Below are positions 1-10,621 of a DNA stretch of 64,000 bases, one piece after another. The translations under genes and the position numbers were made by a program. This stretch comes from Alitiscatomonas aceti. GTDB taxonomy: Bacteria; Bacillota; Clostridia; Lachnospirales; Lachnospiraceae. The notes under the pieces were generated by a model. The model had not been told where the DNA came from. It saw nothing but the letters and a program-made list of their open reading frames with translations, and ran no database searches. Location of the stretch: NCBI RefSeq assembly GCF_025567195.1, contig NZ_JAOQJF010000016.1:1-64000 (forward strand), written 5' to 3'. Each line of letters starts with the position of its first letter. Position 1 is the first letter of the stretch.

Positions 1-64
<64 letters not shown>

Positions 65-267
65 AAGAAGAAGTAAGGGTTTTATATACTGTTGAGCTTT
101 TAAGGGAGCCTGCACAGGATGGCAGACAGGAAGGAACAGGAAAACTTGTTTTCCTGGGACTGGATGGATGACAGACTGTATTGGCGGGCTTTGCGAAACG
201 GCTTAGGGAGCGCAGCTCCGTAAGATGGTTTGCAAAGAACGGCAGGCGGACTTGAAAAACGAATAAT

Positions 268-384
268 TCTGGTGTCGATGCGCTTATGGGAAACACCCGT
301 TCCCATCCCGAACACGACGGTTAAGACGTAAGCGGCCGATGGTACTATGCTGGAGACGGCATGGGAGAGCAGGTGGATGCCAGA
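268..384 (+). rRNA. rrf: 5S rRNA, placed between 16S and 23S
   Basis: The core CCCATCCCGAACACG near 302-316 and the terminal helix (TCTGG at 268 pairing with CCAGA ending at 384) identify a full 5S rRNA of about 117 nt. It lies between 16S and the tRNA-Ile/tRNA-Ala/23S block instead of after 23S, the canonical bacterial place. Ends are set from the terminal helix and may be off by one or two bases. Confidence 0.93.
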
Positions 385-391
385 TTTATAT

Positions 392-465
<74 letters not shown>

Positions 466-553
466 TTGCCTTCGGGCAGCGCCGAGTGAAACCGGCTGTA
501 AAGATAAACAGAATACAGGGATTGCCTCAGAAAAGAGGGAGGCCCGCATCCGT

Positions 554-626
554 GGGGGTGTAGCTCAGTTGGGAGAGCACCTGCCTTGCAAGCAGGGGGT
601 CAAGAGTTCGAATCTCTCCATCTCCA
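554..626 (+). tRNA. tRNA-Ala (TGC)
   Basis: Cloverleaf of 73 nt with anticodon TGC at 587-589. The acceptor GGGGGTG pairs with CATCTCC through two G-U wobbles; the T-loop is GTTCGAATC. Together with tRNA-Ile it forms the classical spacer tRNA pair of bacterial rRNA operons. The following 627-909 is spacer that includes rRNA processing-stem sequence and no gene. Confidence 0.97.
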
Positions 627-909
627 CTCGCCGAAAGCAACTTAGCGAGAACAAGCCGGAAGGCGCAGATCGAGCTTAGTGCGAGGCGGTTCACGAATCT
701 TAGCGGACGCAAGTGAGCTTAGCTGAGTGAACATACAGACTGTACCTTGAAAACTGCATACTGAATAAAAGATCTTATATATATATTTAAGATACAAGAC
801 ATCCGAGGCATATCGAAAGATATGCAAACCGAAAAATGTAAACAAACAGCCAGGAGTGCAACGCTATGCACCTTCGTTTCGGAGCCGTTCCCGCGGCGAA
901 GAGACATCT

Positions 910-3795
<2,886 letters not shown>

Positions 3796-3874
3796 AGAAA
3801 GGCTGTTTTAGAAGGTTTCGGAAGTTCAGTATGTGGTTTTGAAGGTACGCGAAAAACAGGATAAAGGAAGAAAT

Positions 3875-3946
3875 GCACGAGTGGCTCAGTGGTGGAGTAT
3901 CGCCTTGCCAAGGCGAGGGTCGCGGGTTCGAATCCCGTCTCGTGCT
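3875..3946 (+). tRNA. tRNA-Gly (GCC)
   Basis: Cloverleaf of 72 nt with acceptor GCACGAG/CTCGTGC, anticodon GCC at 3907-3909 and T-loop GGTTCGAATCC. It lies 79 nt after 23S and is probably the last gene of the rRNA operon. A run of seven T begins right at its 3' end. Its last 13 nt are repeated 143 bp downstream (see the repeat at 3934-4233). Confidence 0.96.
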
Positions 3947-4233
3947 TTTTTTATTTGCAGAAAAAGATAAAAAAGAGTCTGAAAGCACGAGACAGTCTCC
4001 GCCCCCGCAGGGCTGACGCCCAGGTCCGAATGCCCTCGCTGCGCCCACTGTCGTGGGCTGCGCTGGGGCAGACCCTCCCGTCTCGTGCTTTTTTTATTTG
4101 CAGAAAAAGATAAAAAAGAGTCTGAAAGCACGAGACAGTCTCCGCCCCCACAGGGCTGACGCCCAGGTCCGAATGCCCTCGCTGCGCCCATTGTTGTGGG
4201 CTGCGCTGGGGCAGACCCTCCCGTCCCGAGCTT
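3934..4233 (+). repeat. 143-bp tandem repeat (two copies plus a fragment) rooted in the tRNA-Gly 3' end
   Basis: Unit 1 spans 3934-4076, unit 2 4077-4219, and a degenerate third start lies at 4220-4233. The two full units differ at only a few positions. Each begins with the last 13 nt of tRNA-Gly followed by T7. Each also contains the reverse complement AGCACGAGAC (3984-3993 and 4127-4136), which can pair with GTCTCGTGCT at the start of the next unit (4080-4089; imperfect at 4223-4232). Each unit therefore closes as a large hairpin ending in a T-tract. Inside sits a second stem, GCGCCCAC/GTGGGC. No protein gene is credible here. It may act as a multiplied transcription terminator of the rRNA operon or be a tRNA-associated insertion scar. 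Confidence 0.85.
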
Positions 4234-4251
4234 TTTAAGAGAGTGCATTTC

Positions 4252-4289
4252 AGCGGAGGTCCCGATTTATAGGGACTTCCGCTGTTTTT
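4252..4289 (+). terminator. Intrinsic terminator closing the rRNA/tRNA region
   Basis: Perfect 12-bp stem AGCGGAGGTCCC/GGGACTTCCGCT (with G-U) and an 8-nt loop, followed by five T at 4285-4289. Confidence 0.85.
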
Positions 4290-4318
4290 GTGGGTCCCGC
4301 TGGCAGAATGCCTCGGAC

Positions 4319-4347
4319 TTGTATAATGGCTGCTTTTGTGATATGAT
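4319..4347 (+). promoter_or_regulatory. Sigma-A-type promoter for the lipoprotein gene
   Basis: TTGTAT at 4319-4324, 17-bp spacer, TATGAT at 4342-4347, 42 bp before the ATG. Confidence 0.55.
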
Positions 4348-4389
4348 TGGCTTCATAAAAATGCAGCATATAAGGAGATGACCTCATTG

Positions 4390-4872
4390 ATGAAGAAATT
4401 ATGGATAGCAGCTCTTCTGGGGCTTATGCTGGCGCTTTCTGGATGTGGCGGAGAAAAGGCAGAAGATGCGGAAGAAGATGCTGCGGTGGAGGAAGGGCAG
4501 TATAAAATTGAAATTTTCACAGCCGAAAGTACGGCTGTGCCTGTAAATACGACGGAGGACCCGACTGTGATCCAGAAGCTTTTGGAATCTCCGGAGTGGG
4601 AACGGATCACGGAGGTGCCAGGCGATCTGGTGCCGGAGTTTGGACTCAGGATCTGGGAAAAGGTAGAGGTAAATTATAATAAGACAGAGGAAAGTGAAGA
4701 GCCGGAGTATGAGGTGATCGAAACGATCACGACCTTTAAGGATACGGATTGTATCGAACGGGTATATTCCAGTAACGCCGTAAAGGGAGCCAATATCCCG
4801 GTTTCAGTGGCTGCCTTCTATTATAAGGTGCCCCAGGAATTTTTAGATACAGTGAAAGAACTGGCAAAATAA
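4390..4872 (+). CDS. Small lipoprotein of unknown function
   Basis: 160-aa protein with a lipoprotein signal: basic MKK, hydrophobic core, lipobox LSGC with the lipidated Cys at residue 19. An acidic linker (about 24-37, many E/D/A) leads into a soluble domain of about 120 residues I cannot assign. It should be anchored outside the membrane. An in-frame ATG at 4378 touches the AAGGAG ribosome site (4372-4377), so the ATG at 4390 is preferred; it also gives the normal signal peptide. The gene is single, with its own promoter, and a hairpin at 4878 follows. Lipoprotein status is firm; the function is unknown. Confidence 0.85.
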   Translation: MKKLWIAALLGLMLALSGCGGEKAEDAEEDAAVEEGQYKIEIFTAESTAVPVNTTEDPTVIQKLLESPEWERITEVPGDLVPEFGLRIWEKVEVNYNKTEESEEPEYEVIETITTFKDTDCIERVYSSNAVKGANIPVSVAAFYYKVPQEFLDTVKELAK

Positions 4873-4877
4873 AGTGA

Positions 4878-4910
4878 AGCCGGGGCGATCCAGAAATGGA
4901 GGCCCCGGCT
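4878..4910. terminator. Shared terminator hairpin between convergent genes
   Basis: Stem AGCCGGGGC/GCCCCGGCT separates the convergent lipoprotein and amidohydrolase genes. The downstream T-rich stretch is weak on both strands (CTTGAATTATTTT on plus), so efficiency is uncertain. Confidence 0.65.
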
Positions 4911-4916
4911 CTTGAA

Positions 4917-6278
4917 TTATTTTAAGAAATCCAGAACAACGGTTCCGTCTTCCTTTTTTACCACAGCATTTTTAGTCATGTTGAGACTTTCGATGGCTTT
5001 CAGATACTCTTCCTTGGAGGCAAAGCGCGGTTTGCTTTCAGCAAGGACCTTTTTCGCCAGGGCTGCGTCATTGGAAAGAAGGCGGTCAGCCATGATCAGC
5101 AGGCATTTAGCCGGAGCAACACAGGCCCGTTCCGGATCGTCAATGTAATAATCCATGCCGTGACCGGTTCCAATGGCTCCTGCGCCGTAGGGATGGACCG
5201 CCGGCATGATGGAGGAAACATCTCCCATATCGGTGCTGCCAGTATCCCAGTGATCGGTCTCCTCTACGCAGCCAGGGCCGCCAACAGCCTCCATGGCCTC
5301 TTTTGCCAGAGCGTTCAGGTTCTTATCGTTATTTAATGGGAAATAACCCGGGCGGTCCTCCAGAAGAACGGTGGCGCCGATGGCTGCGGCGGATCCGGCC
5401 ATGGCCTGGTTCAGCTTTTTATTGTATTCCACGATCGCCTCATAGGATGCGCCGCGCACATAGGTCTCCACCTTGGTCCTCTCGGGGATGGCGTTTACGG
5501 CTGCGCCGCCCTCGGTGATGATGGGGTGGAAACGGATATGCTCATTGTCCAGGAAGGTTTCGCGGAGAGCGTTGGCTGCGGTCATGGCAGTGGTGGCTGC
5601 ATACAGGGCGTTGATGCCCTTTTCCGGGGAACCGCCGGCATGGGATGCCACACCCTCAAAGGTCACATTCTTTACAACACAGCCGTTGCAGCCGGGGTTG
5701 ATGGTCAGGTATTTTCCCTCCGGCATGTTGCCGGCGTGGATCATCATGGCCATGTCGACTCCGTCAAAATAGCCGCGGTAGATAAATTCCACCTTACCGC
5801 CGTAATAATGGATCGTTCCCTGCTTTCTGAGGCCCTCCCTGTAACCCAACTGGATCAGCTCCTCCGCAGGAACGGCCATGAGGCGGATGGAGCCGCATAA
5901 TCCGTCCAGGGCTCCGGGCTGCTTTAAGGCCGCGGCGACTCCTGCCAGGGTCGCGCACTGGGCGTTGTGGCCGCAGGCATGGACAGCCTTCGTCTCCGGG
6001 TCAGCGTCCGGGTGGTTTCCGCAGATCAGGGAATCCAGTTCTCCCAGGATCGCTACCTTGGGACCCGGCTTTCCGGTTTCCACATCTGTATAGAAGCCGG
6101 GAATATCTCCAGCCTTTGTGAGGGTGTAGCCAAGATCTTCAAAGAGCTTTTCCATGTATGCGTTGGTCTTCCATTCATGGTATCCAGTCTCGGGGCTGGC
6201 CCAGATGTCACGTTCTGTCTTTAAGATCAGATCCCGGCAGTTTTCCACCAGATTTTTCAGTTGTTCAGTTCTGTCCAT
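4917..6278 (-). CDS. M20 family metallo-amidohydrolase
   Basis: 453-aa cytoplasmic hydrolase of the M20 (M20D-like amidohydrolase/carboxypeptidase) family, which cleaves amide bonds of N-acyl amino acids or small peptides using two metal ions. Seen: metal-site motifs GELDSL and HACGHNAQ, then PAEE, in the family's order and at plausible spacing, with the dimerisation domain in the middle. Start chosen at the ATG at 6278, because GGGAGGT lies just upstream; the frame extends five codons further to 6293 without a better ribosome site. No signal peptide. Transcribed alone from a promoter at 6353-6381. Substrate unknown; two further M20 genes lie at 53561 and 56529. Confidence 0.88.
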   Translation of the reverse strand: MDRTEQLKNLVENCRDLILKTERDIWASPETGYHEWKTNAYMEKLFEDLGYTLTKAGDIPGFYTDVETGKPGPKVAILGELDSLICGNHPDADPETKAVHACGHNAQCATLAGVAAALKQPGALDGLCGSIRLMAVPAEELIQLGYREGLRKQGTIHYYGGKVEFIYRGYFDGVDMAMMIHAGNMPEGKYLTINPGCNGCVVKNVTFEGVASHAGGSPEKGINALYAATTAMTAANALRETFLDNEHIRFHPIITEGGAAVNAIPERTKVETYVRGASYEAIVEYNKKLNQAMAGSAAAIGATVLLEDRPGYFPLNNDKNLNALAKEAMEAVGGPGCVEETDHWDTGSTDMGDVSSIMPAVHPYGAGAIGTGHGMDYYIDDPERACVAPAKCLLIMADRLLSNDAALAKKVLAESKPRFASKEEYLKAIESLNMTKNAVVKKEDGTVVLDFLK

Positions 6279-6352
6279 GGTATTACCTCCCATTTTTTAA
6301 ATATGTTCATCGTATGAAGTCCGGGTCAAAAAATTTTTGACCTAATATCAAT

Positions 6353-6381
6353 AGTATACATGCTGTCAGAGAATTTGTCTA
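6353..6381 (-). promoter_or_regulatory. Promoter of the M20 gene
   Basis: Read on the minus strand: TAGACA, 17-bp spacer, TATACT, about 75 bp before the start codon. Confidence 0.6.
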
Positions 6382-6433
6382 TTTTATTCTTCAAAAAGGA
6401 AAGATAGGAAAAAAGAATAGGAGGGAAACCGGG

Positions 6434-6462
6434 TTGACGGACAGCGATTTGGAGGATACAAT
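6434..6462 (+). promoter_or_regulatory. Promoter of the EFR1 gene
   Basis: TTGACG at 6434-6439, 17-bp spacer, TACAAT at 6457-6462, 45 bp before the ATG. Confidence 0.7.
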
Positions 6463-6507
6463 AGAATCAGATAAATATACAGAATTATGTGAAAAGGAGC
6501 GACATAT

Positions 6508-7254
6508 ATGGGGGTTACAGCAGTTTATTTTTCTCCGACGGGGAATACGAAAAGAAGTGTGGAGGCCATGGCGGCGGCGCTGGATCCAGGCTATAAGACA
6601 GTGGATCTGACGCTGCCTTCTGATACGGGAGTATCCTGTCAGTTTGGCCCGGAGGATCTGGTGATCATTGGAATGCCGGTATACGCAGGCAGGATCCCTA
6701 TGGTAGCGGTCCCCAGGCTTTCCGGGTTAAAGGGAAATGGAACGCCGTGCATTCTCGTGGCTACCTATGGAAACCGTCATTATGACGATGCGCTGGTGGA
6801 GATGGAGGACATTGCCAGGGAACATGGATTTGCTGTAAGGGGAGCGGCTGCCCTGGTGGGACGCCATACATATGGGGAGATCCAGACGGAGCGTCCGGAT
6901 GGGGAGGACCTGAAGGCGGATGCAGAGTTTGCAAAGCGTGCGGCTGCGTCGGAAGCCATGAAGAGCACGATCCCTGGAAGCCGTCCTTATAAAAAGGAAG
7001 CAGTTCCCGGAGGGAAGTTTAAGCCTTTGATCTCGGATGCATGTGTTGGCTGCGGGATCTGTAAGCGTGGTTGCCCGGTCCAGGCCATCAATGACCAGTT
7101 CCAGGTGAATCCGGAGATCTGTATTTCCTGCTTCCGCTGTATCCGGAATTGTCCAGTTCATGCAAAGAACATGGATGTGGAGGTATACCACGCGTTTGCC
7201 AGGGAGTTCTCGTCCAGGCTGGCAGAACGGCGGGAGAACGAGTATTATCTGTAA
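6508..7254 (+). CDS. EFR1 family flavodoxin-ferredoxin fusion protein
   Basis: 248-aa cytoplasmic redox carrier. The N-terminal flavodoxin-like domain (about 1-150) carries the FMN-phosphate loop SPTGNT at 9-14. The C-terminal part has two [4Fe-4S] ferredoxin motifs, CxxCxxCxxxCP, with Cys at 179/182/185/189 and 205/208/211/215. This arrangement is typical of EFR1 family 'ferrodoxins' of anaerobic Firmicutes, thought to pass low-potential electrons; the partner is unknown here. A good AAAGGAG ribosome site precedes ATG 6508. Single gene with its own promoter, followed by tRNA-Leu. Fold and clusters are visible; the physiological role is inferred. Confidence 0.9.
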   Translation: MGVTAVYFSPTGNTKRSVEAMAAALDPGYKTVDLTLPSDTGVSCQFGPEDLVIIGMPVYAGRIPMVAVPRLSGLKGNGTPCILVATYGNRHYDDALVEMEDIAREHGFAVRGAAALVGRHTYGEIQTERPDGEDLKADAEFAKRAAASEAMKSTIPGSRPYKKEAVPGGKFKPLISDACVGCGICKRGCPVQAINDQFQVNPEICISCFRCIRNCPVHAKNMDVEVYHAFAREFSSRLAERRENEYYL

Positions 7255-7354
7255 GCATACAGAAGAGGACCAAAGGAGCAGGACTGCGGATGCTGCTGTT
7301 TACGGGCTTTCTGGTGAACAGCGGCAGCCGGGCTGCCTTGGAGACGAAACGGGA

Positions 7355-7384
7355 TTGACAAATGCCTTCTGACAGTGGTATAAT
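7355..7384 (+). promoter_or_regulatory. Consensus promoter of tRNA-Leu
   Basis: Perfect TTGACA (7355-7360) and TATAAT (7379-7384) with an 18-bp spacer, 23 bp before the tRNA. Confidence 0.85.
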
Positions 7385-7407
7385 ACGATGCGCGTGTTTG
7401 ACACGAT

Positions 7408-7487
7408 GCGGATGTGGCGGAACTGGCAGACGCACCAGCCTTAGGAGCTGGCGGGCAACCGTGGGGGTTCAAGTCCCTTCATCCGCA
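7408..7487 (+). tRNA. tRNA-Leu (TAG)
   Basis: Acceptor GCGGATG/CATCCGC with discriminator A, anticodon TAG at 7442-7444 in the loop CTTAGGA, class II variable arm CGGGCAACCGT, T-arm GGGGGTTCAAGTCCC. 80 nt, CCA not encoded. It has its own promoter and terminator. Confidence 0.95.
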
Positions 7488-7496
7488 TGAAAAGAC

Positions 7497-7537
7497 CACT
7501 GTATTTGCCGGTTTACCGACAGGTACAGTGCTTTTTT
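7497..7537 (+). terminator. Terminator of tRNA-Leu
   Basis: Stem CACTGTA/TACAGTG with an inner CCGGT/ACCG stem, followed by C and six T (7532-7537). Confidence 0.85.
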
Positions 7538-7623
7538 ATATCATAGGAAGACATGTTCCATGACATTGTGACAGGAAAGCCTTCCCCGGAGAAAAATACT
7601 TAAAAGAGACAGGAGGAACTCCC

Positions 7624-8187
7624 ATGAGCTTAACAGAGCTTTTTATCATTGCCGTGGGTCTCTCTATGGACGCCTTTGCGGTTTCTGTCTGTAAGGGCCT
7701 TTCGGTCCAGAGACTTAAGCTGGGCCATGCCCTGACCTGCGGCGTTTATTTTGGAGGCTTCCAGGGGCTGATGCCAGCACTGGGATATCTTCTGGGCAGC
7801 CAGTTCCAGAATGTGATCGTGAAGGTTGACCACTGGATCGCCTTTATCCTGTTGGGGATCATCGGGATCAATATGATCCGGGAATCCCGGGATACGGATG
7901 CCGAGTCCCTGGACTCCTCCTTTGGGTTTAAGGCCATGCTCCCCCTGGCGGTGGCCACCAGCATCGACGCTTTGGCGGTGGGAGTGACCTTTGCCTTTTT
8001 AAATGTCAATATCCTTTGGGCAGTGACGTTTATCGGAGTGATCACATTTATCCTATCTTCCATCGGAGTAAAGGTGGGCCATGTGTTTGGCCTGCGATAT
8101 AAAGGGAAGGCAGAATTTGCCGGCGGGCTGATCCTGGTGCTCATGGGCTGCAAGATCCTTCTGGAGCACCTGGGGATCCTGGGATAG
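7624..8187 (+). CDS. mntP: Manganese efflux pump MntP
   Basis: 187-aa integral membrane protein of the MntP (YebN) family, which exports excess Mn2+ across the plasma membrane. Six hydrophobic segments form two related halves. Each half carries the family's acidic membrane motif: GLSMDAFAVSV at about 12-22, and ATSIDALAVGV at about 111-121. Length is normal for the family. A strong AGGAGG (7612-7617) precedes ATG 7624. No yybP-ykoY element is visible in the short 86-bp gap after the tRNA terminator, although such an element precedes the P-type ATPase at 15285-17918. Identification is firm. Confidence 0.93.
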   Translation: MSLTELFIIAVGLSMDAFAVSVCKGLSVQRLKLGHALTCGVYFGGFQGLMPALGYLLGSQFQNVIVKVDHWIAFILLGIIGINMIRESRDTDAESLDSSFGFKAMLPLAVATSIDALAVGVTFAFLNVNILWAVTFIGVITFILSSIGVKVGHVFGLRYKGKAEFAGGLILVLMGCKILLEHLGILG

Positions 8188-8263
8188 GGTATGGCCGGGA
8201 GGACTTAAGCGTTCCGGAAAAATGCAGTATATATCATCAATATTTATATGAGGAGGAATGGCT

Positions 8264-9106
8264 ATGGACAGAAAGCTGGATGTACGGAAGATTTATGAGA
8301 GCGTGAAGGAAAAGATCACGTTTAAGCCGGAGGCGGCTCTGGTCCTGGGCTCCGGCCTGGGAAACTTTGCAGAGAAGGTGGAGATCGCAGAGATCCTGGA
8401 TTATAAGGACATTCCGGGTTTCCCAGTGTCTACGGTTCCGGGGCATAAGGGCCGTTTTATCTTCGGCTATGTGGAGGACGTACCCATGGTGATCATGCAG
8501 GGCCGAGTACATTTTTACGAGGGGTATTCCATGGATGAGGTGACGCTGCCGATCCGTTTAATGAAGCTCATGGGCGCGAAGCTGTTATTCCTCACCAATG
8601 CATCGGGCGGCGTGAACACTGGCTATCAGGCTGGGGATTTTATGCTGATGAGCGATCATATCAGCAGCTTTATCCCGTCTCCGCTCATCGGGCCCAATGA
8701 CGAGGAGGCAGGCCCAAGATTCCCGGATATGAGTGATGTGTATAGGAAAGAGATCCGGGATATCATCCGGCGGGTGGCCAAAGAGGAAAACATCCCGATC
8801 CAGGAGGGCGTTTACGTACAGTTCACAGGCCCGGCTTATGAGACGCCGGCGGAGATCCGTATGGCCAGGACTCTGGGAGCGGACGCTGTGGGCATGAGCA
8901 CGGTCTGCGAGGCCATTGCTGCCAACCACATGGGTATGAGCGTGTGCGGGATCTCCTGTATCACCAACATGGCCAGCGGGATCCTTCCCCAGCCTTTGAG
9001 CCATAAGGAGGTCCAGGAGACGGCGGACCGGGTGGCTCCTCTGTTTGAGCGGCTGGTGAAAAAGTCCCTGGCTGCCATTTACCATGAGTATCTGTGCGTA
9101 AAATAG
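8264..9106 (+). CDS. Purine-nucleoside phosphorylase (trimeric, PNP-I)
   Basis: About 280-aa cytosolic enzyme of purine salvage. It splits inosine/guanosine-type nucleosides with phosphate into base and (deoxy)ribose-1-phosphate. Family motifs in order: LVLGSGLG phosphate loop near the N-terminus, STVPGHKGRF, MQGRVHFYEGY, LTNASGGVN, GPAYETPAEI and GMSTVCEA, with the base-binding CITNMASG near the end. This is the class of B. subtilis PupG (also called PunA). ATG 8264 is preferred to ATG 8258, because AGGAGG at 8251-8256 is 7 nt from the former and touches the latter. Its terminator runs into the 3' end of the convergent ABC gene. Confidence 0.94.
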   Translation: MDRKLDVRKIYESVKEKITFKPEAALVLGSGLGNFAEKVEIAEILDYKDIPGFPVSTVPGHKGRFIFGYVEDVPMVIMQGRVHFYEGYSMDEVTLPIRLMKLMGAKLLFLTNASGGVNTGYQAGDFMLMSDHISSFIPSPLIGPNDEEAGPRFPDMSDVYRKEIRDIIRRVAKEENIPIQEGVYVQFTGPAYETPAEIRMARTLGADAVGMSTVCEAIAANHMGMSVCGISCITNMASGILPQPLSHKEVQETADRVAPLFERLVKKSLAAIYHEYLCVK

Positions 9107-9148
9107 TCAAAAAAACAGGAAAGGACTGCCATGGGCGGTCCATATAAG

Positions 9149-9207
9149 ACGGAGGCCTCTGCCTGCCGGGACCGATCAGATCCCGGGGGAACAGAGGCCT
9201 CCGTTTT
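9149..9207 (+). terminator. Terminator of the PNP gene, overlapping the next gene's 3' end
   Basis: 13-bp stem ACGGAGGCCTCTG/CAGAGGCCTCCGT followed by TTTT. The right arm lies inside the last codons of the convergent gene that ends at 9176, so the two 3' ends overlap. Confidence 0.8.
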
Positions 9208-9805
9208 CGCCCAGCCGGAGGATCTCTGCGCCCAGGAGAGCGGCGTCCTCTTGTGAGTGGGTGGAAAAAAGAAGGAGCTTTCCAGCGGTATATTTGTTTA
9301 TCATACGGGCGGCCTGCTGCTTTGTGTCCGGATCCAGGCCGGTGAAGGGCTCGTCCATGAGGACGATATCAGCCGGGGCCAGGATGGCCCGCAGAATGGC
9401 GGTACGGCGCTTCATGCCGCCGGAAAATTCCGACACTGGCTTTTTAAGGGAATCTTCGGGCAGAAGGTGCTTTATGATGGCAGTCAGTTCATGGGCAGGA
9501 TACCCGCGGCCGGTGACGAAGCGGATATTCTGGAGGACGGTGTATCCCTCAAGCAGGCGGTCCTCTTGGAAAACCGCAGAAAAGGAGCGGCCCTCCAGGC
9601 CCTCTATGGTTCCGGAATCAGCGGTCTCCAGTCCCATGAGGATCCGGAAAAGCGTGGTCTTTCCAGCTCCCGAGGGAGCCATAAGGCAGCAGGGACAGCC
9701 GCTTTCCAGATTTAGGGATACATGGTCCAGCACAAGACTGTCCCCATAGGATTTTGTCAGGTCCCGGACGGTGACCCGGAAGGCGGGATCAGACGGAAGC
9801 AGCAT
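9176..9805 (-). CDS. ABC transporter ATP-binding protein (SsuB/TauB-like)
   Basis: 209-aa cytoplasmic ATPase of a nitrate/sulfonate/taurine-type importer. Seen: Walker A as APSGAGKTT (first Gly replaced by Ala), Q-loop in FQEDRLL, signature FSGGMKRR instead of LSGGQ, Walker B MDEPFTGLDP, switch His in STHSQED. Start at ATG 9805 with AAGGAGGA just upstream; it overlaps the permease stop (9789) by 17 bp, implying coupled translation. Third of three import components and last gene of the operon that begins with the TM1266-type regulator. Substrate not predictable from sequence. Confidence 0.88.
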   Translation of the reverse strand: MLLPSDPAFRVTVRDLTKSYGDSLVLDHVSLNLESGCPCCLMAPSGAGKTTLFRILMGLETADSGTIEGLEGRSFSAVFQEDRLLEGYTVLQNIRFVTGRGYPAHELTAIIKHLLPEDSLKKPVSEFSGGMKRRTAILRAILAPADIVLMDEPFTGLDPDTKQQAARMINKYTAGKLLLFSTHSQEDAALLGAEILRLGENGGLCSPGI

Positions 9806-10571
9806 GGTTTTCCTCCTTTCCGGGAACGCCGTTTCCGGCAATGGTCTTTAACAGAAGAAGAAACAGCTTTTCAAAGACAGAGCTGACGGCGATGATCATG
9901 AGGGTCCAGGCAAAGAGGTCAGCGGTGCTCAGATAGATCTTGGCCATATAAAGCCCTTCTCCAATGGAGCCGCCGGGAACGCCGATGACCTCGGCTGCGA
10001 TGCCGGATTTAAAGCCCATGCCCAGAGAGGTCTTCAGAGCGCTTTCCAGGTATGGATACAGAGAGATCCGGTAGATGGAAAGGGCCTGCCTCCAGACCGG
10101 GACCCGGAAGACCCGGGCCATTTCCAGAAGACCCGGATCCGCATGGGAGAGTCCGGCCAGGGTGTTTATATGGATCACCGGATAGACCACAAGGAAGGAA
10201 ATAAAGACCGAAAGGTTTTCTGCTCCGGTCCATATGAGGGCCAGGATCACGAAGGAGGCCACGGGCACGGACTTCATGAACTGGATGGCCGGTTCCAGGA
10301 TCTCACCTGCCAGGGGCTTCCAGAAGGCCAGGGAGCCGGTCAGGAGACCCGCCAGGAAGGCCATAAAAAATCCCAGGCTGATGCGGCCGAAGGAAAACCA
10401 GAGGGCTCCCCAGGAGGCTGGGGAGGCAAGCTGTACAGCCAGGGCCTTTAAGGCATCCAGGGGCCCCACCAGAAGGATCTGGTTCTGGACAGCCAGGGAT
10501 GCCAGATGCCACAAAAACAGCCAGAACAGCAGAATGGCGGTCCTTCGGGACCAGTCTGGGAATCTGTGCAT
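9789..10571 (-). CDS. ABC transporter permease (SsuC/TauC-like)
   Basis: 260-aa inner-membrane permease of the binding-protein-dependent type, with about six hydrophobic segments. The conserved cytoplasmic loop EMARVFRVPVWRQALSIYRI (about 153-172) matches the EAA coupling motif that docks to the ATPase. It lies between the binding protein (10622-11758) and the ATPase (9176-9805) on the same strand. The family is that of sulfonate, nitrate and pyrimidine-precursor importers; the actual ligand is unknown. Confidence 0.88.
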   Translation of the reverse strand: MHRFPDWSRRTAILLFWLFLWHLASLAVQNQILLVGPLDALKALAVQLASPASWGALWFSFGRISLGFFMAFLAGLLTGSLAFWKPLAGEILEPAIQFMKSVPVASFVILALIWTGAENLSVFISFLVVYPVIHINTLAGLSHADPGLLEMARVFRVPVWRQALSIYRISLYPYLESALKTSLGMGFKSGIAAEVIGVPGGSIGEGLYMAKIYLSTADLFAWTLMIIAVSSVFEKLFLLLLKTIAGNGVPGKEENHAASV

Positions 10572-10621
10572 GGAAGTATCTGCTCCTTTACATATAGAGC
10601 CGGAAGCTCCGGCCCGGTCAT

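Noticed and set aside
3934..4233. Tandem repeat considered as a CRISPR array
   Set aside because: Units are directly adjacent, 143 bp long and contain no short-repeat/spacer pattern.
3886..4248. Overlapping ORFs with repeated protein segments after tRNA-Gly
   Set aside because: They arise from the 143-bp tandem DNA repeat, have no ribosome sites, and read through a tRNA and hairpins.
7538..7623. Possible Mn2+ riboswitch before mntP
   Set aside because: Only 86 bp are available and the GGGAGTAG/GAGAC motifs are absent.
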